Both the position numbers and the translations under genes were made by a program. Positions 16,780 through 25,161 of a DNA stretch of 64,000 bases are shown here, in pieces. The DNA lies in the NCBI RefSeq assembly GCF_001429505.1, contig NZ_LMJW01000020.1:321644-385643 (forward strand), in the 5' to 3' direction. How positions within the stretch are numbered: the stretch's first letter is position 1; each line of letters starts with the position of its first letter. The notes beneath the pieces were generated by a model. That model was not told the DNA's origin. It searched no databases and saw only the letters and a list, made by a program, of their open reading frames with translations. Source of the stretch: Allobosea sp. Root483D1. Lineage in GTDB: Bacteria > Pseudomonadota > Alphaproteobacteria > Rhizobiales > Beijerinckiaceae.

Positions 16780-18195
16780 TCAGTCTCCGCGATGCGAGGC
16801 GCTTGGTTGCGAGGCTCTTGCCAATTCTCCGACGGTGACGGGCTTGATCGGGTCGCGGATGCGATAGTAGCCCGTTTCGGCCTCGCTCCGGTCCGTCTCC
16901 CGCGCGATCAGGCCGGTCACGCTCGGTCCGCAGAGCCGGCCCTGGCACGGGCCCATGCCGACGCGCAGGAAAGCCTTCGCCTGGCTGGGGCCGAGCGCCC
17001 CGCGCGCGACCGCCCGGCGCAATGAGCCGGCGCCGACCGCCTCGCAGCGGCAGATCGTGACGTGATCCGGCGGGGCGATGAGGCCGGGGCCCGGCCGGTA
17101 CAGACGGTCGAGAAACGGCCGTGCCGTAAGATGGGCGTCGCGCGCCTGTCGGACACGGCGCAGCCGGGCGTCGCGTGCGGCCGGGGTGATGCGGCCCAAC
17201 TCGGCCAGAATCGCGAGCGCGGCCGCCTCGCCTTCGTGGAGACTGGCCTGCGCACCGACGATGCCGCCGGCGTCGCCGGCGATGAAGACGCCGGGCAGCG
17301 TGCTGGCGCCCCATGGATCGCGCCGCGGCTGGAAGCAGGACTGGCCCTCGTTCCAGTCGAAGATGCAGCCAAGCGCGCGCGGGAGCTGCTGCTGGGGGAT
17401 CACGCCCTCGTGCAGGCCGATAAGATCGCAACCCAGCCTGTGCGAGGCTCGGCCGGTACGGAACCGAATCGCGGTGGCGCGCTCCTCGCCCTCGATCGCG
17501 ATCTCGCTGACGCCGCGCAGGAGTTTGACCCGCCCGAGCGACAGGGCCGCGAGCAGGCCGGCGCCCTTGGCGAGATAGCGCCAGCCCTGGCCGGTGAAAG
17601 CGCGCGGCAGATGCGGCAGTGCTGCAGGAATGTTCCCGGATTGGGCGGTGTCGAGCAAGGTCAGGTGCTCGACACCGGCATCGAGGCATTGCCGCGCGAA
17701 GAGATAGAAGAGCGGTCCGGTGCCGGCGAGGACGAGCCTCCCGCTCGGCACGAGGCCGCCCGTCTTAAGCAGGATCTGCAGGGCGCCGACCGTCATCACG
17801 CCCGGCAGGGTCCAGCCGGCCAGCGGCACGGGGCGCTCCATCGCGCCCGTCGCGATCACCAAGGCCCTGGCCCGGTCGAGCGTAGCCATACCGTTCGTGC
17901 GCGACCAGACCGCGGCCCCCGGTTCGACACGCCAGACGCTGCTGGAGAAACGCAGGCAAGCTCCAGAGGCGCGCAAGCGTTCGACCAGCGCCGCCCCGCG
18001 CCGATAATCGGGCCCGAGGATCGCCGAAAGCCGGGCATTGCTCCGGTTCCGCTCGATGGCGCGGTAGATCTGGCCGCCGGGCTCGGCCTGTTCGTCCAGC
18101 AGCAAGGCTCGCGCGCCGCCTTCGGCCAAGGTCGCCGCCGCAGCCATGCCGGCGGGGCCTGCGCCGATCACGATCGCATCCCAGCCCTGGCTCAT
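16780..18195 (-). CDS. FAD/NAD(P)-dependent oxidoreductase subunit with BFD-type Fe-S domain
   Basis: A 471-residue flavoprotein like HcnB, opine oxidase subunit A and D-hydroxyproline dehydrogenase alpha. The N-terminal dinucleotide loop is IGAGPAGMAAA; a second is GRLVLAGTGPL. C-terminally a BFD-like [2Fe-2S] domain is marked by the cysteines of TICRCEA and GPCQGRLCG. With the small 2Fe-2S protein and the second flavoprotein encoded upstream it should form a heterotrimeric membrane-associated dehydrogenase that oxidises an amine, imino acid or opine and feeds electrons to the respiratory chain. It overlaps the 2Fe-2S gene by 4 bases. Confidence 0.88.
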   Translation of the reverse strand: MSQGWDAIVIGAGPAGMAAAATLAEGGARALLLDEQAEPGGQIYRAIERNRSNARLSAILGPDYRRGAALVERLRASGACLRFSSSVWRVEPGAAVWSRTNGMATLDRARALVIATGAMERPVPLAGWTLPGVMTVGALQILLKTGGLVPSGRLVLAGTGPLFYLFARQCLDAGVEHLTLLDTAQSGNIPAALPHLPRAFTGQGWRYLAKGAGLLAALSLGRVKLLRGVSEIAIEGEERATAIRFRTGRASHRLGCDLIGLHEGVIPQQQLPRALGCIFDWNEGQSCFQPRRDPWGASTLPGVFIAGDAGGIVGAQASLHEGEAAALAILAELGRITPAARDARLRRVRQARDAHLTARPFLDRLYRPGPGLIAPPDHVTICRCEAVGAGSLRRAVARGALGPSQAKAFLRVGMGPCQGRLCGPSVTGLIARETDRSEAETGYYRIRDPIKPVTVGELARASQPSASHRGD

Positions 18196-18488
18196 GGCAA
18201 TTGCCTCGCGCCGATCTGGCGGCGCACCACCATGCCGTCATGCGCCGGCGTCAGGCAGGCCTGCTGGTTCTGGCGGCCGTCGATCTCGACGAGGCATTCA
18301 AAGCAGACGCCCATCATGCAGTAGGGCGCGCGCGGCGAGGCGTCGACCGGGCTCTGGCGAAGCGCCCCGATGCCGGCAGCCAGCAAGGCTGCAGCCAGGC
18401 TGTCGCCGGGATAAAAGACGATCTCGCGCCCTTCGAAGGTGAGTGCCGGGCCGCCCTCGGGAGCGCTCGGCTCAATCCGCCTGAACAT
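18192..18488 (-). CDS. (2Fe-2S)-binding small dehydrogenase subunit
   Basis: A 98-residue ferredoxin-fold protein like HcnA and the gamma subunit of opine or hydroxyproline dehydrogenases. Its cysteine motif C-x4-C-x2-C (YCMMGVCFEC) with a fourth cysteine 13 residues later (QQACL) would bind one [2Fe-2S] cluster. The start at 18488 places the family's conserved FEGREIVFYPGDSLAAALL near the N-terminus; an upstream start would add unrelated residues. It overlaps the upstream flavoprotein gene by 17 bases and the downstream one by 4, which fits fixed stoichiometry. Confidence 0.88.
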   Translation of the reverse strand: MFRRIEPSAPEGGPALTFEGREIVFYPGDSLAAALLAAGIGALRQSPVDASPRAPYCMMGVCFECLVEIDGRQNQQACLTPAHDGMVVRRQIGARQLP

Positions 18489-19584
18489 CGAACCGTCCGC
18501 TTCCGAAACTGGCGACCGCCGCGGGGAGGGTGCCGGCGGCCACGGCCGGGCCGATGTCGAAGGCATGCACGCTGGCGAGCGTCACCCCGCTATGGCAGGT
18601 CGCGGCGAAGGCGCCGGGATAGCGGCTGGATTCCTCGTAGATCGGCAGACCGTCCGGCGTCATCACCCGCAGCGAGCCCCAGAAGCGCACTACCCCGGCC
18701 GAGTCGAGGCCGGGCAGGACGCGCAGCGCCGTGGCGCAGAGATCGGCGGCCGTCGCCACCTGCGTACCCTCGTCGAAGCCGACCTCCTCATGGCTGCTGC
18801 CGAACAGGAAGGAGCCCTCGGCTGTCTGGCGCAGGCAGTTGGCGGCGTAGGGGAAGCAGGGGCGGACGCGCTCCGTCACCACGATCTGGCCGCGCTCGGG
18901 CTCCACCGGCATCGACAGGCCGAGCTGCGGCGCAAGCCGGGCGGAGCCGAGCCCCGCGGCGAGGACGATGCGGCGGCCACGGACCGGTCCGGCCGGCGTC
19001 GCGACGGCAAAGCCACTGGCTTCGGGGCGGATGTCGGTGACGGTGGTGCCCGGCCGATAGCTGCCGCCGCCATCCTGCAAGGCCCGTTGCAGAGCGCGCA
19101 GCAGATAAAGCGGGCTGACATGCGAATCCTCCGGCGAGAAGGAGGCTCCCGCGACATCGGGGCCGATCCCGGGCACGAGGTCGCGCAGCGCCGTGCGGTC
19201 GAGGAACTGCATCGAGATCTCGCCGCCATCTGCATGGGTGCGGGCGAGGATGTCGCGGCGCTTTTCGAGCTCGGCTTCGGAAAAGCAGAAGTGCAGCCCG
19301 CCCGCCGGCCGCCAGCCGATATCGAGGCCGGTGGCGGCACCGAGCTCCTCGGCCAGGTTCTTCCAGAGGCGGCCGGCTCGCAACGACCAATGCATGTAGG
19401 CCGGCTTGCCGACGCCTTTGCCCTGCAGCCAGATCAAGCCGAAATTGCCGCGCGAAGCCCGGTGCGCGACATCGCCTTCGTCGAGCAGCGCGACGCTCGC
19501 GCCAGCCCGGCTCGCGCCCCAGGCGATCGCGGCGCCGATCAGCCCGCCGCCGACCACGACGAGGTCGTAACCGCTGCCGGTCAT
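18472..19584 (-). CDS. DAO-type FAD-dependent amino-acid/amine oxidoreductase subunit
   Basis: A 370-residue glycine-oxidase/D-amino-acid-oxidase-fold protein (DAO family), like HcnC or opine oxidase subunit B. It opens with the FAD loop VVVGGGLIGAAIAWGASRAG. The segment RFWGSLRVMTPDGLPI near the C-terminus is the usual DAO substrate/FAD end. It should carry the substrate site of the three-subunit dehydrogenase with the two genes downstream. The ATG overlaps the stop of the racemase-like gene (19581-19584). The natural substrate is unknown; the neighbours suggest an amino or imino acid. Confidence 0.88.
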   Translation of the reverse strand: MTGSGYDLVVVGGGLIGAAIAWGASRAGASVALLDEGDVAHRASRGNFGLIWLQGKGVGKPAYMHWSLRAGRLWKNLAEELGAATGLDIGWRPAGGLHFCFSEAELEKRRDILARTHADGGEISMQFLDRTALRDLVPGIGPDVAGASFSPEDSHVSPLYLLRALQRALQDGGGSYRPGTTVTDIRPEASGFAVATPAGPVRGRRIVLAAGLGSARLAPQLGLSMPVEPERGQIVVTERVRPCFPYAANCLRQTAEGSFLFGSSHEEVGFDEGTQVATAADLCATALRVLPGLDSAGVVRFWGSLRVMTPDGLPIYEESSRYPGAFAATCHSGVTLASVHAFDIGPAVAAGTLPAAVASFGSGRFDVQAD

Positions 19585-20330
19585 CTGTGGAGTCTCGGGC
19601 CGTCGCCGTAAGCCCGCGGCCGGATCGCTGAATGGAGCCAGTCTACCAAAGTGACGATATCGAAGACCGGCAGACCGAATGCGCGCTGGATCGCCGCCGA
19701 ATGCGGCGGCAGGTTGGCGCATTCGCTGACGATGGCGCCGATCGCGGGAGTCGCCGCGAGCATGCGCTCGACGACCGCGAGCACCTCGTGCTCCTGGGCG
19801 GCATGATCGGCGAGCGGCCGGTTCTCGCGCATATGCGAGCGGATGACGCCGTCCTCCGGCAATTCGCCGAGCGGCAGGCCGGTGGGGGCGCCGACATTGC
19901 GGAAATGCCGGTCCTGCAGCGCCTTGCGGTCCGAGACGATCACCCCGACGGTCCGGTCCTCGGGCAGCAGGCTGAGCGCGAGGGGAATCTGCATCAGGCT
20001 GGAGGTCGCGATCGGAACCGGGGAGTAGCGGCGCAGCTCCGGGTGGACCGCCGCGAGGAAGCCGCAACTCGTGGTGATGCCGGCGGCGCCGATCGCCACC
20101 AGATCGTCGATCGCCTCGCGGAACGGCCCGAGCGCCTGCTCTGGATCGCCCTCGATCACGTCCTTCGGCCTGACGCCGCGCACGACGCGGAACTGCACCG
20201 GGAAATCCCAGGTCTCGGCGTTGGCGACGTCGCCGGGCAAACGGTCGAAGCCGGTGTCGAGCACGATGACGCCGATCATCGCGCCGTGCACCGGGCGGCG
20301 TCTGGGTTGGCTATGCGGTGACGGCATCAT
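19581..20330 (-). CDS. aspartate/glutamate racemase family protein
   Basis: A 249-residue protein (a start at 20279 is also possible, giving the conserved MIGVIVLDTGF at the N-terminus). Members of this superfamily use two cysteines; here they are in GITTSCGF and VSECANLPPH. The group includes racemases, hydantoin racemase, maleate isomerase and arylmalonate decarboxylase, so the reaction is not fixed by family. It lies between ubiX and the flavin dehydrogenase genes with 16- and -4-base spacing. Converting one enantiomer to the form used by the stereospecific DAO-type enzyme is the simplest role (inference). Confidence 0.82.
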   Translation of the reverse strand: MMPSPHSQPRRRPVHGAMIGVIVLDTGFDRLPGDVANAETWDFPVQFRVVRGVRPKDVIEGDPEQALGPFREAIDDLVAIGAAGITTSCGFLAAVHPELRRYSPVPIATSSLMQIPLALSLLPEDRTVGVIVSDRKALQDRHFRNVGAPTGLPLGELPEDGVIRSHMRENRPLADHAAQEHEVLAVVERMLAATPAIGAIVSECANLPPHSAAIQRAFGLPVFDIVTLVDWLHSAIRPRAYGDGPRLHR

Positions 20331-20346
20331 GATCAGGCTCGTGCGA

Positions 20347-20958
20347 TCAGCGAGGTTCGGGAGCCGCCTTGCGGGCCGCCGGCATGCCGGCCCAGCGCCG
20401 GACCGCGCCGCAATCGACCCCGAACAGGTCGAGCGCGCGGCCGACGCTGTGGTCGACCATGTCGGCGATCGTCTCCGGCAAAGCGTAGAAGGCCGGCACG
20501 GGCGGCATGATGATCGCGCCCATCTCGGCGAGGCTGGTCATCGTCCGCAGATGGCCGAGATGCAGCGGCGTCTCCCGCACCATCAACACCAGCTTGCGGC
20601 GCTCCTTGAGCACGACGTCGGCCGCCCGGCTGATCAGGGTCGAGGTCACGCCGGTCGCGATCTCCGACATGGTGCGCACCGAGCAGGGGGCGATCAGCAT
20701 GCCGAGCGTGCGGAACGAGCCGCTGGAGATCGTCGCGCCGATATCCTGGATGTTGTGCACGACGCTCGCCTTCTCGGCGAGCGCCGCCGGGCTCATGCCG
20801 AGCTCCTGCGACAGAGTCAGATGCGCCGAGCGGGTGACGACGAGATGAGTCTCGACGCCGACCGCCGCCAGCAATTCGAGCGCCCGCACGCCGTAGACGG
20901 CGCCGGAGGCGCCGCTGATGCCGATGATGATGCGTGCGGGCGTGTCGTGATCGGTCAT
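20347..20958 (-). CDS. ubiX: UbiX-type flavin prenyltransferase
   Basis: A 203-residue protein of the UbiX/Pad1 family, which joins a dimethylallyl group to FMN to make prenylated FMN, the cofactor of UbiD decarboxylases. Typical motifs are GISGASGAVYGVRALELL near residue 13, APCSVRTMSEIATG and VLMVRETPLHLGHL. It lies 12 bases downstream of a ubiD-family gene, so this operon makes both the decarboxylase and its cofactor. It is probably specific to this pathway rather than the ubiquinone UbiX, although the sequence alone cannot prove that. Confidence 0.93.
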   Translation of the reverse strand: MTDHDTPARIIIGISGASGAVYGVRALELLAAVGVETHLVVTRSAHLTLSQELGMSPAALAEKASVVHNIQDIGATISSGSFRTLGMLIAPCSVRTMSEIATGVTSTLISRAADVVLKERRKLVLMVRETPLHLGHLRTMTSLAEMGAIIMPPVPAFYALPETIADMVDHSVGRALDLFGVDCGAVRRWAGMPAARKAAPEPR

Positions 20959-20970
20959 GGGAACCTGCCG

Positions 20971-22293
20971 TCAGGCGTTGTCGAACCAGTCGGAGAGGTC
21001 GATCTGGTCGGCGAGGCGGATCTTCTTGCGCTCGAATTCCGGCTTGCGGTGGAACGGCTTGGTCGCGTCGATCAGCAGGCGGCCCCAATGGTCCTTCTGC
21101 TCGTCGCGATAGAAGGACGGCGTCTCCGGAATGATCAGCATGTCCTTGTCGGGCCGACAGCGCGTCAGCGTCGCCCACATCACGTCGTCCATGTCGTAGA
21201 TGTTCACGTCTTCATCGACGACGGTGATGATCTTGGCCCAGATCGGCTCGGCTCCGATCGTGGCGAGCATCACCTGGCGCGCATGGCCCTCGAACTGCGT
21301 GTCCATCTTGACGATGGCGTGGTTGACGAAGGGCTGGCAGGTGACGTCGAGGATGCCGGGCAGGGCGGCGCTGAGGCGCTGGTAGATATTGGCCGAGACT
21401 GAGAGCTCCAGCGTCAGCACCTCTTCGGCCGAGCCGCACAGGATCGAATGGAAGACGGCGTCCTTGCGGACGGTGACGCCCAGCACCTCGAACACCGCGT
21501 TCGGGCCTTCGGGGACGTAGTAGCCCATGAACTCGCCGAACGGCCCCTCGGGCCGACGCTCGTTCGGCAGGAAGCGGCCCTCGATGACGATCTCGGTGTC
21601 GGCGGGCACTTCGAGGTCGATGTGCTTGCATTTGCGCATCGCGATCGGGCTGCCCTTGAGGCGGGCGGCGACCTCGAGCTCGTCGACATCGTAGGGCAGG
21701 GGGGCGGCCGCGGTCAGGAACGAGGTCGAGGGCGCGCCGATCAGCATCGCCGCCTCGAGCGGCTTGCCCATCTTCTCGGCCTTCTCGTGATAGATCGTCA
21801 GATGGTGGCGCGGCGCCAGCCGGCAGCGCAGCTCCTGGTCGCTGACGAACATCGAGCGGTGATAGGACAGGTTGCCGACGCCGGTCTCCGGATCCTTGGC
21901 GATGAACATCGCCGAGGTGAAATAGGGGGCGGCGTCGCGGTCGGAATAGGTGATCAGCGGCAGCTCGGAGAGCTTGCACTCGATCAGGTCGTCATCCTCG
22001 GACTGCACGAACGGCGTGCCACCGGCGCCGCTGCCGAGGTTGGCGAGGTTGCTCCATTGCCGGCAGAAATCGGCGGCGTCGATGCCGATGATCTCGGCCA
22101 GCCGCTCGCGCGAGCCGTAGACATTGGTGACGACCGGGAAGCGGGTGCCCTTGACCTTGTTGAACAGGATCGGCTTGCCCCAGCGCTTTTGCGCCAGATG
22201 GGTCACGGCGGCGAGTTCGTGGAAGGGATCGACCTCCCTGTCGACGAACAGCAGATCGCCTCTCTCCTTCAGGCGCGCGATATAGTTTCTCAT
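20971..22293 (-). CDS. UbiD family (prenyl-FMN) decarboxylase
   Basis: A 440-residue UbiD-family protein. Family features include KGTRFPVVTNVYGSRERLA near residue 45, the cofactor-region motif EGPFGEFMGYY, and the C-terminal DRLL-equivalent region. UbiD enzymes reversibly decarboxylate aromatic, heteroaromatic or alpha,beta-unsaturated acids. The length is short relative to E. coli UbiD (about 490) and close to the catabolic branch. It sits between an ABC importer and ubiX in an operon with an amino-acid-type dehydrogenase, so the substrate may be a nitrogen-containing aromatic or unsaturated acid (inference). Confidence 0.92.
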   Translation of the reverse strand: MRNYIARLKERGDLLFVDREVDPFHELAAVTHLAQKRWGKPILFNKVKGTRFPVVTNVYGSRERLAEIIGIDAADFCRQWSNLANLGSGAGGTPFVQSEDDDLIECKLSELPLITYSDRDAAPYFTSAMFIAKDPETGVGNLSYHRSMFVSDQELRCRLAPRHHLTIYHEKAEKMGKPLEAAMLIGAPSTSFLTAAAPLPYDVDELEVAARLKGSPIAMRKCKHIDLEVPADTEIVIEGRFLPNERRPEGPFGEFMGYYVPEGPNAVFEVLGVTVRKDAVFHSILCGSAEEVLTLELSVSANIYQRLSAALPGILDVTCQPFVNHAIVKMDTQFEGHARQVMLATIGAEPIWAKIITVVDEDVNIYDMDDVMWATLTRCRPDKDMLIIPETPSFYRDEQKDHWGRLLIDATKPFHRKPEFERKKIRLADQIDLSDWFDNA

Positions 22294-22330
22294 CGGATTG
22301 TCCTTGCGGATGTGATGTCGGGCGGGCGCG

Positions 22331-23098
22331 TCAGCGCCGGCGTTGCGATGGGCGCCAGGTCAGGGCCATGCGCTCGAACAGCGAGACGGCCCCGATGCCG
22401 AGCGTGGTGAAGGCGGTGATCGAGACCAGCGCCGCGAAGACGAGCGGGGTATCCATGTTGAACTGGCCGAACAGGATGAGATGGCCGATGCCGTCATTGC
22501 CGCCGATGAACTCGCCGACGATCGAGCCGACCAGCGCCAGCGGGAAGGCGACCTTGAGCGCGTCGGTGATGTAGGGGACGGCGTTCATCAGGCGCACCTT
22601 GGTGAAGATGCGCCAGCGCGTGCCGCCGGCCAGCGTCGACAGGTCGATGACATCGGCCTCGATCTCGCCGAGGCCGGTCAGCGAATTCACGAAGATCGGG
22701 AACAGCGCCAGCAGGAAGGCGAGGATGATCTTGGATTCGACGCCGAGGCCGAACCAGATCACGAACAGCGGTGCCACCGCGATCTTCGGGATCGAGTTGA
22801 AGGCGGCGAGCAGCGGCATGACGATCGAGCGCAGCATCGGCACATAGATGACGACCAGCGCCAGCAGGACGCCGAAGACGAGCGCCAAGACGAGGCCGAC
22901 CAACGTGGTCATCCCGGTCATCGCCAGCCCGTGCAGCTGGATCGAGGCGGTCTCGGCGAAGCGGGCGGCGATCGCCGAGGGCAGCGGCAGGACGTAGCCA
23001 GGGATGCCCATCAGCGGCGCGCCGATCTCCCAGGCCAGCAGCAGGACGGCCAGGAAGAGGAGCGGGCGCAGGCGCGCGACGAGGGAGGTCTCGGCCAT
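22331..23098 (-). CDS. ABC transporter permease (SsuC/TauC/NMT1 type)
   Basis: A 255-residue permease with six hydrophobic helices and the EAA-type cytoplasmic loop (GGTRWRIFTKVRLMNAVPYI) that contacts the ATPase. It belongs to the SsuC/TauC/ThiX group. The gene begins 2 bases after the stop of the ATPase gene and is followed after 37 bases by the UbiD-type decarboxylase, so transporter and catabolic genes share one transcript. Confidence 0.9.
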   Translation of the reverse strand: MAETSLVARLRPLLFLAVLLLAWEIGAPLMGIPGYVLPLPSAIAARFAETASIQLHGLAMTGMTTLVGLVLALVFGVLLALVVIYVPMLRSIVMPLLAAFNSIPKIAVAPLFVIWFGLGVESKIILAFLLALFPIFVNSLTGLGEIEADVIDLSTLAGGTRWRIFTKVRLMNAVPYITDALKVAFPLALVGSIVGEFIGGNDGIGHLILFGQFNMDTPLVFAALVSITAFTTLGIGAVSLFERMALTWRPSQRRR

Positions 23099-23100
23099 CG

Positions 23101-23859
23101 TCAGTACTCCGTCTCGCCGGCCTCGATGCCCTCGCGCACCCGCGCGGCGAAGGCGACGAATCTGGGATCGCGCAAGGTTGCGCTCGTGCGGGAACGCGGC
23201 AGATCGATCTCCACGATGTCGTGAATCCGTCCCGGCCGCGGCGACATCACCACGACGATGTCGGAGAGCAGGACGGCTTCGGTGATGCTGTGGGTGACGA
23301 AGAGCACGGTGTTGCGGCTCTCCTCCCAGAGCGTCTGGAGGGCAAAACCCATGCGCTCGCGGGTGATAACGTCGAGCGCGCCGAAGGGTTCGTCCATCAG
23401 GATCAGCGAGGGCTTGAGCAGCATCGCGCGGCAGATCGCTGCGCGCTGCTGCATGCCGCCCGACAATTCGAACGGGCGGCTCTCCTCGAAGCCGGAGAGG
23501 CCGGCGAGCGCCATCAGCTCGCGGGCGCGTCCCTCATAGTCGGAACGGCGCAGCCCGCCCATCTCGGCGACGAACAGGATGTTGTCGAGCGTCGTGCGCC
23601 AGGGCAGTAGGACCGGCGACTGGAACACCATGCCGACATCGCGGATCGGGCCGGTGACCTCCTGCCCGCGCAGCTTGATGCGGCCACCGCTGGCGCGCAC
23701 CAGCCCGGCGGCGATGCGCAGCAAGGTGGACTTGCCGCAGCCGCTGGGGCCGACGATCGAGACGAAGCTGTTCTCGGGGACCGAGAAGGAGGCCTGGTCG
23801 ATCGCCAGGGTCGAGCCGAACGTCTTCGACAGGTTCTCGACGATGAGGGAGGTAGACAT
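23101..23859 (-). CDS. ABC transporter ATP-binding protein (SsuB/TauB type)
   Basis: A 252-residue ABC ATPase. The Walker A loop is GPSGCGKST, the signature is LSGGMQQRAAI, and the Walker B end is LILMDEPFGALD, with H-loop histidine in FVTHSITEAV. It matches the nitrate/sulfonate/NMT1-type ATPases. It lies between the substrate-binding protein gene (51 bases upstream) and the permease gene (2 bases downstream). Confidence 0.93.
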   Translation of the reverse strand: MSTSLIVENLSKTFGSTLAIDQASFSVPENSFVSIVGPSGCGKSTLLRIAAGLVRASGGRIKLRGQEVTGPIRDVGMVFQSPVLLPWRTTLDNILFVAEMGGLRRSDYEGRARELMALAGLSGFEESRPFELSGGMQQRAAICRAMLLKPSLILMDEPFGALDVITRERMGFALQTLWEESRNTVLFVTHSITEAVLLSDIVVVMSPRPGRIHDIVEIDLPRSRTSATLRDPRFVAFAARVREGIEAGETEY

Positions 23860-23909
23860 GCAGGATTCCGGACTGGGGTCGTCAGGCTGAGAAGGGCGGC
23901 CGGAGCGGC

Positions 23910-24914
23910 CTATTTGCCCTTGATCGCGAACAGGTCGTCGGGCTTCAGCGTCGCGTCGAGCTTCAGCGCCTTCTTGACCAGGTCGATCGTGCGCTGGATG
24001 CGCTTGTCATCAGCGGTCCCGTAGCCGTGCTCGGCTGTGTAGGGCGTCTGTATCGACTTGATCGCCCCGGTCCACTGCGTCAGCACGGTCTCGCGGTTCA
24101 TGGCCGGATTGGCCTTGACCATGATCTCGGCGGTCTCTTCCGGGTTCTTGATCGCGTATTCGACCGCCTTGCGCGTCGCAGCGGCGAAGCGTCTGGCTTC
24201 GTCGAGGTTCTTCTCGAGGGTCGGCGTGCCGGCGACGAGGACATAGCCGAACACGTCGTAACCCCAGTCGACGAAGCTGGAGAACTCGACCGTCTTGCCC
24301 TGCGCGGTCGCGACCTTGGTCAAGGCCGGCATGTCGCCGTCGGAGCTGGCGGTGAACAGGTCGGTCCGGTTGCTCAGCAGCAGCGAGAAATAGACGCCGG
24401 GGTCGGCGGCCTGCCAGTCCAGCTTGGAGGCGTCGAGCTTCTTCTCGTCGAAGATGATCGGCAGCACGACGCGGGCGCTGTCGGTCTGCGACGCCGCGAT
24501 CCGCTTGCCGATGATCGAGTCCGGCGTCTTGAACGGGGTCAGCGAGGCGAGGCCGCTGGTCGTGACGTCGGTATAGACCATGAAGGCCTTGAGCTTCGCG
24601 CCCTTCGCGATCGCCTGAACGACAGGCCCGACTTCGGCCATGCCAAAATCGGCCTTGCCGCCGTCGACGGCGGCGATGACGAAGCCGCTGCCGGTTGCCG
24701 GGGCGATGTCGATGTCGAAGCCGGCTTCCTTGTAGAAGCCCTTGTCGCGGCCGACGAAGAACGGCGCATGACGGCCGTTGTAGACATAGTTGGTGAGGAA
24801 GGTGATCTTCTTCATCGTCGGCGCCGGTGTCTGCGCCTGTCCCTCGGTGGTCAGGCCACCGAGACCGAGCATGGCAGCAAGGGATGCTGTCAGAATTCCG
24901 AGCTTGTGCATCAA
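23910..24914 (-). CDS. ABC transporter substrate-binding protein (NMT1/ThiY type)
   Basis: A 334-residue periplasmic protein with a signal peptide (residues 1-28, ending TTEGQAQ). The body has KITFLTNYVYNGRHAPFFVG and DKGFYKEAGFDIDIAPATGS, typical of NMT1/ThiY-like binding proteins, which bind pyrimidines, aromatic acids or sulfonates. It is the first gene of the leftward operon, divergent from the IclR gene, and should define the substrate taken up for the UbiD/dehydrogenase pathway. The ligand is not predictable from sequence alone. Confidence 0.9.
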   Translation of the reverse strand: MMHKLGILTASLAAMLGLGGLTTEGQAQTPAPTMKKITFLTNYVYNGRHAPFFVGRDKGFYKEAGFDIDIAPATGSGFVIAAVDGGKADFGMAEVGPVVQAIAKGAKLKAFMVYTDVTTSGLASLTPFKTPDSIIGKRIAASQTDSARVVLPIIFDEKKLDASKLDWQAADPGVYFSLLLSNRTDLFTASSDGDMPALTKVATAQGKTVEFSSFVDWGYDVFGYVLVAGTPTLEKNLDEARRFAAATRKAVEYAIKNPEETAEIMVKANPAMNRETVLTQWTGAIKSIQTPYTAEHGYGTADDKRIQRTIDLVKKALKLDATLKPDDLFAIKGK

Positions 24915-25075
24915 AACCTCCCCGTTTTCCCCGAAACGTTGCCGGGCCTCGCCCGTTCACCGCCCGGATTCGCGTTGCCGCGATCTCCCCTAGCCGGCGT
25001 GCCCACCAGCTCGTCCCAGAACTGCCCGGCCCGGCTCGAACTATCCGGGGCGCCGCGCTTCTCTTGGGAAAATCA

Positions 25076-25100
25076 TGTTGCGCTATGCACAACAGTGTTG
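25076..25100. promoter_or_regulatory. candidate IclR operator
   Basis: Between the substrate-binding protein gene and the IclR gene, CAACAGTGTTG (25090-25100) is a perfect 11-bp palindrome. An upstream TGTTG (25076-25080) pairs with the CAACA arm, and a further TGCACAA copy follows. Alternating TGTTG/CAACA half-sites suggest a dimer or tetramer site for the divergent IclR protein. The assignment rests on position and symmetry only. Confidence 0.5.
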
Positions 25101-25161
25101 CACAATACGAGCTTGTCAGCCTTTGCCGGCCTCGTCAAGCGAGATGCAGGAGTGTGCCCTG

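Noticed and set aside
18192..18566. Longer N-terminus for the 2Fe-2S subunit, starting at 18566
   Set aside because: The extra 26 residues (proline- and serine-rich) are outside the family alignment and overlap the DAO gene; the start at 18488 fits family length.
20071..21402. Plus-strand frame of about 440 codons opposite ubiX and ubiD
   Set aside because: It overlaps conserved genes on the minus strand and has an antisense-like composition (D, H, R, G, V rich).
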